From: Desulfobacter latus
GTDB taxonomy: Bacteria > Desulfobacterota > Desulfobacteria > Desulfobacterales > Desulfobacteraceae
NCBI RefSeq assembly: GCF_013389365.1
Contig: NZ_JACADJ010000016.1
Coordinates: 1-64,000, forward strand
Length of the DNA: 64,000 bases
Direction: 5' to 3'
Numbering within the stretch: the stretch's first letter is position 1; each line of letters opens with the position of its first letter. The notes below the pieces were generated by a model. The model ran no database searches and had not been told where the DNA came from. It worked only from the letters and a program-made list of their open reading frames with translations. Shown piece by piece: positions 34,634-43,308 of the stretch. A program made the translations under genes and the position numbers.

Positions 34634-35878
34634 ATGAATAGATACAAATCCTGTAACAGTTTTATTTTTTTATGGATCTGCATTTTATGCATTGGACAGC
34701 CGCTATTGGCAAAATCTCAAGATACAGAGAACTCAGATGATTATCTTTTTTCAAATCAAGTTCCCTATGCTTCGGACAGTCCATGGAATTTAAAAATCGG
34801 TCCAAATCCTGTTTACGATGAAAACAGTGATCTCTATGTAGCGTCACTCCAGGGCGTGTTTGGGTCAGATCCTACGCGTTATACGATGCCGGTATATGAA
34901 GTGGATCAACAAACGCCCTTTGTCAAGGTGACGTTGTCTGGTTTTTTTTCCAATGTCACTGAAAATGGAGCGCAGCTTTCTGTCAGCAGACGGGTTGACA
35001 TCACGGCCCCCATCCCATCCCATGCTCTTCCGGCAAAAGGAAGGGATGCTCAGTTGGTGGTATGGAACATTGAAACCGGTGATGAATGGGGGTTTTGGCG
35101 TATTTCAAAAAGCGTAGAGGGGTGGACGGCCCAAAACGGGTACCACTACAATACGTTGTGGCGAGGTGTGCCGCCGACCGGATTCATTAGCCGTGGAGCG
35201 GGGGTGCCATACCTCACCGGTTTGATTCGACCATGGGAGATCCGGAAAGGCCGGATTGACCACGCGATTGCTTTGGGGCTGGATTATCCCAACATGCTTC
35301 ATATTTTTCCCGCCACCAAAAGTGACGGAAAAGGGTTGGAAGAATATTTCCCCGCAGGAACCAGGCTTCAGCTAGACCCCTCATTGACGGATGCCGATTT
35401 TGAAGCATGGGGGCTGGATCTGACCGGTCGAATCATTGCCAAAGCCCTTCAACACTATGGTATGATTCTGGTGGATGGCAGTGGACACCCCAAAATCTAT
35501 GCAGAGTATGAAGGCACGGCAAATTGGAATGGCGTGATCCATAAAAATACGGTTCGAAATATCCCTTATCATGCTTTCCGGGTATTGTCGTTGCAAACCC
35601 CTGAAACGCCATTACCGCCGGAAAACGTCCGTGTAGAAAAGACCCATGAAGGAATTTTGATCACTTGGGATGCCTCGCCATTCGCCACCCGTTATCGGAT
35701 CTGGCGTGCTCAAAAAGGGGAGTTGCCGGTGTTGATCAGGCCATGGATTGAGGTTGAGGCTGAGACTGATTTTGTGGATACTCAAGTGATGTTTGACAAT
35801 GAATATATTTATGGTGTTGTAGCCGTAAATCACAACGGAATCAGTAAACCGGCAATATCGCAGCAGATCATTTATTGA
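34634..35878 (+). CDS. secreted protein with C-terminal fibronectin type III domain
   Basis: 414 residues with a clear signal peptide (about 1-27, ending LLAKSQ). The central region (about 40-330) carries an unassigned domain with the conserved run GAGVPYLTGLIRPWEI, ALGLDYPNMLHIFPATKSDG and AKALQHYGMILVDGSG. I recall this pattern from secreted bacterial proteins but not its function. Residues about 335-412 form an FnIII domain (PPENVRVEKT, GILITWDASPFATRYRIWRA, VAVNHNGIS). It closes the plus-strand exopolysaccharide run and has a strong AGGAGGTGA start site. It may modify, bind or cleave the exported polymer. The 3' end overlaps the convergent hydrolase gene by seven bases. Confidence 0.75.
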   Translation: MNRYKSCNSFIFLWICILCIGQPLLAKSQDTENSDDYLFSNQVPYASDSPWNLKIGPNPVYDENSDLYVASLQGVFGSDPTRYTMPVYEVDQQTPFVKVTLSGFFSNVTENGAQLSVSRRVDITAPIPSHALPAKGRDAQLVVWNIETGDEWGFWRISKSVEGWTAQNGYHYNTLWRGVPPTGFISRGAGVPYLTGLIRPWEIRKGRIDHAIALGLDYPNMLHIFPATKSDGKGLEEYFPAGTRLQLDPSLTDADFEAWGLDLTGRIIAKALQHYGMILVDGSGHPKIYAEYEGTANWNGVIHKNTVRNIPYHAFRVLSLQTPETPLPPENVRVEKTHEGILITWDASPFATRYRIWRAQKGELPVLIRPWIEVEAETDFVDTQVMFDNEYIYGVVAVNHNGISKPAISQQIIY

Positions 35879-37197
35879 TCATCCAGAGATCTTTGAAGGT
35901 CACAGGCCTCATCGGCAAAGCAGATTATGGCCCGCTCCAGTCTCGGGTAATCCGGGTTAAAGGAGCCTCTTCTCCAGTAATCATACCCCAGCTCTTTTTG
36001 GGCCGCTTTAGAAGCAATGTCTTTTTCTCCGAAAATGGTTTTGGCTGACCCTTTTTGGCATTTATTGAAATCTTCCATATCCGGCGGGGTATCATAGGCT
36101 TTGCATTGGTGATACTTCCCATTAACGCCGTAATGGGGATCTGCCGGGCTCATGGATAGAGCGGTGTGGGCGTAGTTGGCAAACCGGTATGCGGTTCCCT
36201 GGAATTCCCGGTCCACCGGACCGGGTTTGACTTCTTTGATGTCTTCACAGGGCGGATCAATATTCCGCCCGGCATGGCGGGAGGCATACCAGATCAAGGC
36301 GCGGCGCCGGGCGGTCACCCGGTCACAGAAAAACTGCCGGGCCGCTTGGGCGTCAATGGTTTCATCGTCGGCGCTGACCGCCATGAGTACCGGAACGTCA
36401 ATGGGCGTTTTGCGTTTCATGATGTTCCTGGTGAGCAGGAAAAATTCGGCACCGGCATTGACGGAAAAGGATTCATATTGGGCCGCGTCTCTTTCTTGAA
36501 ATGTGGCGAGCCAGTCCTTTACCCGGCGCAGGCAGGGGCAGAGAAAGGCCGCCCAGGTCTTGGCCTTGAGGGCTGTGGAGATCAGGATGAGGCCTTTGAT
36601 TTTGGGACGTTGGGGGGTATTCTGCAGATGGCGAATTGCAAGGGCCGTGCCGGTGGAAAAACCCACCAGGTAAAGGTCGGAAATCGTCTCCATCTGTTCA
36701 AAGCTGCGGACCCCATACTCGGTGATGGCCATCCAGTCCGTATGCCGCATGGTCAGTGAGTCTCCGGCAACCGTACCGTGGCCGGGCAGCAGCACAGCCC
36801 GGATGGTGCCGTTGGGATAGGCCTGATGCAGGGAGTCGGCAATATTGCGCATCCGGTAGGGGGAGTGGGTAAGCCCGTGGATAAGAAGAAACCCCTTGCC
36901 CTTGCCGGGGCCTGTACTGCTGATTTCCGGGAGGATTTCAAAAGGCCCCCGCATTTTTGCTGCCTGGGCCGCCGTATATCCGCCAAGATAGGGACTGGCT
37001 CCATCGGCGAACCGGATGTCACGCAAGATATGTTCAATATTTTTAATGCTTTCCTGAACATATTGACTGAAAGGCAGATCCGGATCCAAAGGGACACCGG
37101 CCGGACTGCCGGTTTCTTTGAGGAAAGAAGGTTCCGGAGTGCAGGAAGCAAGGGAAAAAAAGAAAAAAATAAAGACCCCGGTTATCTTAGACCTCAA
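35872..37197 (-). CDS. alpha/beta-hydrolase lipoprotein
   Basis: A 441-residue protein with a lipoprotein signal (FFFFSLASC, lipidated C19). The alpha/beta-hydrolase fold (serine aminopeptidase S33 / lysophospholipase type) begins with FLLIHGLTHSPYRM, the oxyanion region. The nucleophile is in YLVGFSTGTALAI (GxSxG). The acid is probably in LMAVSADDETID and the catalytic histidine in YANYAHTALSM. It should be an envelope-attached esterase or lipase. The TTG start at 37197 is supported by GGAGC nine bases upstream. It is convergent with the exopolysaccharide locus and probably not part of it. Confidence 0.83.
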   Translation of the reverse strand: MRSKITGVFIFFFFSLASCTPEPSFLKETGSPAGVPLDPDLPFSQYVQESIKNIEHILRDIRFADGASPYLGGYTAAQAAKMRGPFEILPEISSTGPGKGKGFLLIHGLTHSPYRMRNIADSLHQAYPNGTIRAVLLPGHGTVAGDSLTMRHTDWMAITEYGVRSFEQMETISDLYLVGFSTGTALAIRHLQNTPQRPKIKGLILISTALKAKTWAAFLCPCLRRVKDWLATFQERDAAQYESFSVNAGAEFFLLTRNIMKRKTPIDVPVLMAVSADDETIDAQAARQFFCDRVTARRRALIWYASRHAGRNIDPPCEDIKEVKPGPVDREFQGTAYRFANYAHTALSMSPADPHYGVNGKYHQCKAYDTPPDMEDFNKCQKGSAKTIFGEKDIASKAAQKELGYDYWRRGSFNPDYPRLERAIICFADEACDLQRSLDDQ

Positions 37198-37218
37198 TAT
37201 ATTGGTGCTCCTTAATCC

Positions 37219-37325
37219 TAAATATGAATCTTTTTAGTTGAGAACTCGCACAAAGACGCCAAGACACAAAGATTTTTATTGGGTTTTATGGTCCTTTGTG
37301 TCTTTGAGGCTTTGTGCGAGAATAA
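37219..37325. repeat. dispersed palindromic repeat, copy 2
   Basis: Matches the copies at 14498-14590 and 63246-63346. It opens TAAATATGAATCTTTTTAG, continues with CTCGCACAAAGACGC, and closes with CTTTGAGGCTTTGTGCGAG. The arms keep mutual pairing even where copies differ (GCGAG here, GAGAG elsewhere), which points to selection on the hairpin. Confidence 0.8.
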
Positions 37326-37369
37326 AAGCCGTGCTATGTTAATCGCAAATAACCAAATATTCACAGAGG

Positions 37370-37489
37370 ATGCAAGATGAAAAACTATATTACAGTCCAA
37401 CTGGTGAAATTCATCTGATTGGTGTGGAATTTGACCGAACCCAACGGAACATCATCCGGTTTGAGTGGGAACAATTAAAGCAATCTTAA
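37370..37489 (+). CDS. possible 39-residue ORF or gene fragment
   Basis: An ATG at 37370 opens a 39-codon frame (MQDEKLYYSPTGEIHLIGVE at the start, then a stretch ending FEWEQLKQS). The mixed hydrophobic/acidic pattern looks like genuine protein rather than random sequence. It could be the end of a broken gene or a small protein. GAGG directly abuts the ATG, which is a poor site for initiation. No family is recognised with confidence. Confidence 0.35.
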   Translation: MQDEKLYYSPTGEIHLIGVEFDRTQRNIIRFEWEQLKQS

Positions 37490-37506
37490 AGCAATCTCCT
37501 GCCAAT

Positions 37507-40266
37507 TCAGGCAATTTTTAATTTACGCCCAAGGTAGGAGAGAAAATCCTCATAGGGCATGGGTTTAGCAAAAAGATAGCCCTGAATCATATCACAGCCT
37601 TCTGTGTTAAGGTACGCCATCTGACTTCCGGTTTCCACACCTTCGGCGATGGTTTTCAACGACATCGCCCGGGCCATGGCAAGGGCCGCCCGGACAATGG
37701 CTCTGCTGGGCTCATCCTTCTCAATGTCTCGGATCAGGGACGCATCTATTTTCAACGCGGTCAGGGGCAAATTTTTAATGGAGTTCAACGAAGAATATCC
37801 GGTGCCGAAATCATCCAGCTCAACCTGCAATCCCATATTACGAAGCGCTTTCATAATATTTCTGGCACGATTTATATCCTGGACAAGACACGTCTCGGTG
37901 AGTTCAAATTTTAATCGAGACGGTGAGGCACCGGTATCATCAAACACCTGTTTAACGGTTTCAATGAAATTTTCTTCGGCAAACTGCAAGGCACTGATAT
38001 TGACAGCCAGGGCAAAATTTTCAGGAAGCTGGTATTTTTCCAGATCCGTGACAATGGTGCAGGCCTGCTTGAGGACCCACGCCCCCAAGGGCAGAATCAA
38101 ACCCGTGCTTTCGGCCACGGGGATAAAAGTTCCCGGACTGACCGGTGTTCTATTACTGGGCAACCATCTGAGCAGCGCCTCTGCCCCGCACAGCGAACCA
38201 TTTTTCAACACCTGGGGTTGAAGATATAGACTGAATTCGTCGTTATCCAGGCCGGTTTTAATATCTACGGCCATGGCGCTTCTGGTATTCACAATGGCCT
38301 GACGGGCCTGGGAATAAAAACAGATGCGATTACGGCCCAGATCCTTGGCTTCATACATGGCCACATCAGCTCGTTTAAGTATCTCACTTTCATCCCGGTC
38401 ATTGCCGTAGAAAAGGGCGACCCCCACAGAGGCACTGGTGTGATGGACATGCTGGTCATCTCCCAGAATATAAGGACGGTTCAATTCCAACCTGATTTTT
38501 TCCGCCACCGCCACGGCTTTTTCATGGCCTTTTATCTTATCATTGCCCAGGCACTCTAAAAGCACAACAAATTCATCTCCCCCAAGGCGGGCCACGGTAT
38601 CTGTTTCCCTGACACTTCTGCCAAGACGTGTGCCCACTTCTACGAGCAAGGCATCGCCGGTATCATGCCCCTTGGTATCATTCAGGCTTTTAAAATTATC
38701 CAGATCCAACATGATCACGGCACCATAATCCTTTTTCCTGCCGGACAGGGCAACGGCATGGGCGAGTCTGTCCATGAGCATGCGCCGGTTTGCAAGACCG
38801 GTCAAGGCGTCATAAAGGGCCAGACGTCGAATCTTGTTTTCGACCTGTCTTCGTTCGGTGATGTCCCAGATATAGCCATACCATAATGTACCACCGTCCA
38901 TCATGCGCTCCGGTGTCGCATGACCTTCCACCCAGACCTCGCCTTGTTCCGGATGCCAGATTCGAAACTGGGCCTTCCAGGTTTTTAAAGACAGGGCCGA
39001 CGCATCAATGCTGTCCATGACCATTTGCAGGTCATCTTCATAGACAAGCTGTGACAATGCCTGGACGTCGTTCTGAAGCTCGTCGGCACGGACGCCACAG
39101 GTCTGGTACACCCCGCGGCTGACATAGGGCATAAACGCATTCTTGTTGCTGTCAAGTTTATACTGAAAGATAAATCCGGGGATATGCTGGGAAAGTTTAT
39201 CCAATCGATTTGACAACTCTTTGCGGTCGGTGATGTCATGGATGGCCCCTGAAATTTTAACCACGCTGCCGTCACTGCCCTTCACAGAAGCGGCCTGCTG
39301 ATATACCAGCCGTTCAGATCCATCCGGCCGGACCACCCGGAACTCCACATTTAAAGCATCCGGATGCCGGGAAAGGGCATTGAACTGATTTCCCACGATG
39401 TTTCGATCATCGGGGTGGATAAAATTAAGTATACTCTCCCTGTTCATTTCAACAGTGCCCCTGGGCCTTCCTACAATCTCATAGATTTGATCCGAACAAC
39501 TTATCGCCCCGGTGGCCGCATTCATTTCCCAGTCCCCAACCAGGGCAAGCCGCTGGGCTTCCAACAGGCGCCGGCGGGTATCGGTCAACTTGGCCACAGA
39601 AGCCTGCAGGGAATTCAGCGCCTGACGCACCTGTTTTTCCAACGGCATAAAAATAAAAAAAGCTTCCAGAAGCAGCGCAACCAAGGCGGCCAGCCAGACA
39701 ATCCCTTCAAATCGCTCTATCTTGAGAATAGAGGTTCGACCGATGTTTTCATATTCGTCGACCGCTGCATCCAGAAGAGGCTCAAGCACATGGGGACCAT
39801 AATTAACCAGATATATATAGTCAATGGAACCGGGGGATAAACGCGCCATATCGGTTTCATATACTTTTCGGGCCCGTTCCAGGAATCGTTGCAAGGCAGA
39901 GTCCAAGCCCACCATCGGGTCTTCGTAAATGGTTTCCAGGGTTTCATTGGTGACTTTGGGAATCCGGGTGTCACTATCGCCTTGCCTTAACGCCTTGTGG
40001 GCAGCTTGCATTTTATGGATGGTCAGCCCCACCTGGCTTCGGGCCTGATTGAATTCGGTTTCATCATCAGTGGCAACCATCAGGCTTGCAAAGTAGGCAA
40101 TACGATTGGTCAGGCCGGCCTGGTGCCCGGCAAGATTAATCAGCTGGGAAAAATCACGCTGTTTTGAAATAAGATGCTGCAAGGTAAAAAACGAAGTTGT
40201 CACAAGAATGGCAATCGCACTTAAGCCAAACACATAACGCAGTCGCAGATTTCCAACAATACTCAA
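37507..40266 (-). CDS. membrane PAS-GGDEF-EAL protein (c-di-GMP turnover)
   Basis: About 919 residues. Two membrane helices (about 10-30 and 190-210) enclose a periplasmic PilJ-like helical sensor with AGHQAGLTNRIAYF. Two PAS domains follow (about 235-350 and 355-475). The GGDEF domain has an intact RLGGDEFVVLLE and the EAL domain an intact GAEALLRW, DDFGTGYSSL and IKIDASLI-like (LKIDASLI) metal-site motifs. Both cyclase and phosphodiesterase activity are possible. The start is the TTG at 40266, seven bases after GGAGGG; a TTG at 40281 overlaps that site. It lies downstream of the polysaccharide locus and may influence polymer output. Confidence 0.93.
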   Translation of the reverse strand: MSIVGNLRLRYVFGLSAIAILVTTSFFTLQHLISKQRDFSQLINLAGHQAGLTNRIAYFASLMVATDDETEFNQARSQVGLTIHKMQAAHKALRQGDSDTRIPKVTNETLETIYEDPMVGLDSALQRFLERARKVYETDMARLSPGSIDYIYLVNYGPHVLEPLLDAAVDEYENIGRTSILKIERFEGIVWLAALVALLLEAFFIFMPLEKQVRQALNSLQASVAKLTDTRRRLLEAQRLALVGDWEMNAATGAISCSDQIYEIVGRPRGTVEMNRESILNFIHPDDRNIVGNQFNALSRHPDALNVEFRVVRPDGSERLVYQQAASVKGSDGSVVKISGAIHDITDRKELSNRLDKLSQHIPGFIFQYKLDSNKNAFMPYVSRGVYQTCGVRADELQNDVQALSQLVYEDDLQMVMDSIDASALSLKTWKAQFRIWHPEQGEVWVEGHATPERMMDGGTLWYGYIWDITERRQVENKIRRLALYDALTGLANRRMLMDRLAHAVALSGRKKDYGAVIMLDLDNFKSLNDTKGHDTGDALLVEVGTRLGRSVRETDTVARLGGDEFVVLLECLGNDKIKGHEKAVAVAEKIRLELNRPYILGDDQHVHHTSASVGVALFYGNDRDESEILKRADVAMYEAKDLGRNRICFYSQARQAIVNTRSAMAVDIKTGLDNDEFSLYLQPQVLKNGSLCGAEALLRWLPSNRTPVSPGTFIPVAESTGLILPLGAWVLKQACTIVTDLEKYQLPENFALAVNISALQFAEENFIETVKQVFDDTGASPSRLKFELTETCLVQDINRARNIMKALRNMGLQVELDDFGTGYSSLNSIKNLPLTALKIDASLIRDIEKDEPSRAIVRAALAMARAMSLKTIAEGVETGSQMAYLNTEGCDMIQGYLFAKPMPYEDFLSYLGRKLKIA

Positions 40267-40291
40267 AGGTATGCCCTCCAATTATTTTAAA

Positions 40292-40314
40292 CAGGCGCTA
40301 AAGCGCAACGCCTG
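40292..40314. repeat. CAGGCG..CGCCTG hairpin, first copy
   Basis: CAGGCG (40292-40297) and CGCCTG (40309-40314) can pair with an 11-base loop. It lies just upstream of the GGDEF-EAL gene, in the divergent region shared with ptsP. A tighter second copy is at 40493-40507. Confidence 0.5.
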
Positions 40315-40492
40315 AATGGTCTCAATATCCAAAGTACCTTTTACCATTCATTTATTAGTATAGGGTTAAAAACCGGTGAAAACCGCTTTCAGTTCACCCA
40401 AACTGTTTCGGGTTTGTCTTTTTTCGTTGAATCTTGGATTGTTTCAAATTAGATTAGGGATTCGGCATTGTTAATAAATTTGTATTGGGGGG

Positions 40493-40507
40493 CAGGCGTA
40501 ACGCCTG
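40493..40507. promoter_or_regulatory. CAGGCG TAA CGCCTG hairpin before ptsP
   Basis: Six perfect pairs with a three-base loop, directly followed by AGGATC and the ptsP ATG at 40523. The hairpin covers the approach to the ribosome binding site and could modulate translation. Confidence 0.45.
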
Positions 40508-40522
40508 AGGATCAACTAAAAA

Positions 40523-42802
40523 ATGAGTAGAAAAGAACCCGACCATCTTAATCTGCTGTTCGACATGGGGGAACTTGCCTCCATCATCACCAGCGGATCG
40601 GACATTGAGGCCTTTCTCACCGGTGCCGGCGAACTTGTGGCAAAGCATCTCCGAGCCCATGTCTGTTCCATTTATCTTTTTGATTCCCGTTCCAAAGACC
40701 TGGTCCTGAAAGCCACCCGGGGGCTGAAGCCCGAAGCGGTTAATCGAGTCAGGATGCTGCCCGGAGAAGGCCTGGTGGGCCGGTGCTTCTCCCAGGATCA
40801 AGTTTTGCGGGTGGGAAACGCAAGAACAAGCCCGGGATTCAAATATTTTGACAATGCCGGAGAAGAGGCATTTAATTCTTTTCTTTGTGTTCCCATCCGA
40901 CGTGGGGTAGTGAAAATCGGCGTCCTGGTCGTCCAGCACCGGGAGATGGATCATTTTACCCTGCTTGATGAGCGTGCATTAAGAACGGCGGCCACCCAGC
41001 TGGCCGGTGCCATTGAAAATGCAAGACTGCTTATGGCCCTGGCGCCTGAACCGGCAGATGCAGACAAAGATGCAGATACGATTTCAAATAAATTTCCTGC
41101 ATTTATCAAAGGCAAGTCCGACGGATACGGCCTGGCTTCCGGCACAATCCGGCCGTCGAGAAGAAAACGCAAAGCCATTCTGTTTGAAGCGGACACACCC
41201 AATATCACTTATTCCCTGGCTGATTTTCAAACCGCTGTGGAAAAAACCATTGATGAATTAAAGGCGCTGCAGGATAAATTTGCCGCAAGTCTACCGGAAA
41301 GCGAATCTTTGATATTCACTGCCCATTTCATGATGCTCAAAGACAAAAATTTCACGGGAAAAATGAAAACCCTGATAGAACAGGGCACCTCTCCTGTGTC
41401 AGCCATTCAGCAGGTCACCCTGAAATACATAAACGTCTTTTCGGACAATCCCAATGCCTATATGCAGGAAAAAGCCGTGGATGTTGAGGACTTAGGCATA
41501 CGCCTTTTGTCTCACCTCAAGGCCGTGCACACGCCCAAAGCCCCTGACAGGGGAACCATTTTCGTCACCCAGGATATTTATCCCTCGGACATGATGAAGC
41601 TCACCGCTGACGGCATCCGGGGCATTGTGCTGGTAGGCGGCGGCGTGACCTCTCATGTCGCCATCCTTGCCCGATCCCTGTCCATTCCATTGATCATCGC
41701 CGACGACCCCCTGTTTCTGGATCTGCCCGATACCACCCGGCTGCTGCTCGATGCCGGTCAGGGAAATATTTACATCAATCCGGATGATAACACCCTTTCC
41801 ATATTCAAGAGCAAACAGGAGGCTGAGGACCGGGCAAAAAACCGGGAGATGCAGCCTGCCACCTACACCCTTGACAACAGACGCATCCGGTTGCTTGCCA
41901 ATATCAACCTGCTCAGTGAAATTCACCTGGCACGGGAACTGAAAGCCGAAGGTATAGGCCTTTACCGTACGGAATTCCCGTTTCTGATCCGGTCCGGGTT
42001 TCCTTCGGAAGACGAACAATACCTGATTTATAAAGGGTTGTTTGACAAGACAGAACCAGGAACCGTCACCACCGTGCGTACCCTGGATGCCGGCGGAGAC
42101 AAGGTCATAAAACACACTGATTTTATTCAGGAGGCCAACCCGGCTTTAGGCCTGCGCTCCATTCGCTTTTCCCTGAAGTACCGCCAGATTTTCCGGACCC
42201 AGATCAGAGCCGTTCTAAGGGCGGCCCATGGCAAGGAAAAGGTCCGCCTGATGTTTCCATTAATATCCTCCATTGACGAATTTCTGGAGGCAAAACAGGT
42301 AATGGCGGAATGTATCCGTCAGATGGAACAGGAGGGGGTGCCCCACAAAAGCGATCCTGAGGTGGGCATAATGATTGAACTGCCGTCAGTGCTTGCCACC
42401 ATAGATGAATTTGCGCAACTGACGGATTTTTTTTCCATCGGCACCAATGACTTTATCCAGTATATGTTGGGTGCGGACCGGGGCAACAAACTGGTGGCCG
42501 ACCACTATATCCCTTATCATCCTGCCGTGAACCGCGGCATTGCAAAAATTGTAGCGGCAGCGATCGGACATGGTATTGATGTATCCGTATGCGGAGAGAT
42601 GGCCCATGATCCCGAACATATCCCCTTTCTGCTTGGCGTGGGCATCACCACCCTCAGCGTGGCCCCCAAATTTCTGCCCAGGGTCCAGGCCGCGGTCATG
42701 GAAACAAGTTTTTCCCGGGCAAGCGCGTATGCCCACCGTCTGCTGGCGCAGACCCGGGTTAAGGATGCCGCTGCGGTATTGAAAACCGGGCCCGGGAAAT
42801 AA
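40523..42802 (+). CDS. ptsP: phosphoenolpyruvate-protein phosphotransferase PtsP (GAF - enzyme I, nitrogen PTS)
   Basis: A 759-residue fusion of an N-terminal GAF domain (about 15-175) with PTS enzyme I (about 210-755). The phosphorylated histidine is H378 in GGGVTSHVAILARS. The PEP-binding domain shows GLYRTEFPFL, TVRTLDAGGDK, GLRSIRFSL and the C-terminal FFSIGTNDFIQYM plus SVCGEMAHDP. EI-Ntr transfers phosphate from PEP to NPr and then EIIA-Ntr and tunes metabolism rather than sugar import. NPr and EIIA are not adjacent in this window. A linker (about 175-210) joins the domains. Divergent from the GGDEF-EAL gene over 256 bases. Confidence 0.95.
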   Translation: MSRKEPDHLNLLFDMGELASIITSGSDIEAFLTGAGELVAKHLRAHVCSIYLFDSRSKDLVLKATRGLKPEAVNRVRMLPGEGLVGRCFSQDQVLRVGNARTSPGFKYFDNAGEEAFNSFLCVPIRRGVVKIGVLVVQHREMDHFTLLDERALRTAATQLAGAIENARLLMALAPEPADADKDADTISNKFPAFIKGKSDGYGLASGTIRPSRRKRKAILFEADTPNITYSLADFQTAVEKTIDELKALQDKFAASLPESESLIFTAHFMMLKDKNFTGKMKTLIEQGTSPVSAIQQVTLKYINVFSDNPNAYMQEKAVDVEDLGIRLLSHLKAVHTPKAPDRGTIFVTQDIYPSDMMKLTADGIRGIVLVGGGVTSHVAILARSLSIPLIIADDPLFLDLPDTTRLLLDAGQGNIYINPDDNTLSIFKSKQEAEDRAKNREMQPATYTLDNRRIRLLANINLLSEIHLARELKAEGIGLYRTEFPFLIRSGFPSEDEQYLIYKGLFDKTEPGTVTTVRTLDAGGDKVIKHTDFIQEANPALGLRSIRFSLKYRQIFRTQIRAVLRAAHGKEKVRLMFPLISSIDEFLEAKQVMAECIRQMEQEGVPHKSDPEVGIMIELPSVLATIDEFAQLTDFFSIGTNDFIQYMLGADRGNKLVADHYIPYHPAVNRGIAKIVAAAIGHGIDVSVCGEMAHDPEHIPFLLGVGITTLSVAPKFLPRVQAAVMETSFSRASAYAHRLLAQTRVKDAAAVLKTGPGK

Positions 42803-42990
42803 TGTTAATCAATGAGCAGAATCAAAAAAACAACATGACGACTCATGCAGATAAGGTTTTTCATCATCTTTTTAACTGAGGCTGCTGGTTTCATATAAAC
42901 ATTTATCAAATAACTGAATACCTGTATCGAGACACATTTGTGTGCCAAATTGTTGAGACAAATAAACCTTTGGACAGGTGTGCCATTTTT

Positions 42991-43007
42991 TTTCAAACCG
43001 TTTGAAA
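42991..43007. promoter_or_regulatory. perfect palindrome TTTCAAACCGTTTGAAA
   Basis: Eight-base arms around a single central base. The length and symmetry fit a dimeric repressor site. It lies about 300 bases upstream of the DVU0298-family gene and 190 bases after ptsP. Confidence 0.35.
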
Positions 43008-43046
43008 CACGCATTGGTAAATTAGCGCCCTTTGGGCGGGCTGTTA

Positions 43047-43113
43047 GGTACTGGGTACTACTGGGTGCTGGGTACTGGGTACTGGGTACTGGGTACTGGG
43101 TGATGGGTGATGG
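43047..43113. repeat. tandem GGTACTG repeat
   Basis: About eight to nine heptamer units, mostly GGTACTG, with variants GGTGCTG and GGTGATG at the ends and one TAC insertion. Non-coding. Such a microsatellite could vary in copy number and alter spacing in the promoter region. Confidence 0.8.
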
Positions 43114-43211
43114 AAATTCCTATACTCTTCAAGTTGTTTGATGTGATTCAATGCGGTTTCTCCCGACGCCCAACGATGAAGTCTCCTTCAACAACTCGGC
43201 ATAAGCCGGTA

Positions 43212-43227
43212 TGGCATAATTTGTGCA
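43212..43227 (+). promoter_or_regulatory. candidate sigma-54 promoter
   Basis: TGGCATAATTTGTGCA carries GG and GC with the exact ten-base spacing of -24/-12 promoters (consensus TGGCAC..TTGCA). Two consensus positions differ. It precedes the three-gene unit 43309-44444, which is followed by a sigma-54 activator gene. Confidence 0.4.
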
Positions 43228-43308
43228 TTGATACATTACATTAAAAAAACCCCACAAGATAAACCCAAAGACGGTCAACAGCAATTAACTCTTATAAAGA
43301 GAACCATC

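Larger units (their letters stand above)
42803..43308. other. 506-base intergenic region with palindrome, tandem repeat and possible sigma-54 site
   Basis: No convincing gene. It contains a 17-base palindrome (42991-43007), a short heptamer tandem repeat (43047-43113) and a candidate -24/-12 promoter (43212-43227), each listed separately. It also holds two GTGTGCCA motifs near 42940 and 42980 that resemble ATGTGCCA near 44601. Confidence 0.6.

Noticed and set aside
43047-43113. Possible CRISPR array
   Set aside because: The repeat unit is only seven bases and units are contiguous without spacers. It is a microsatellite.
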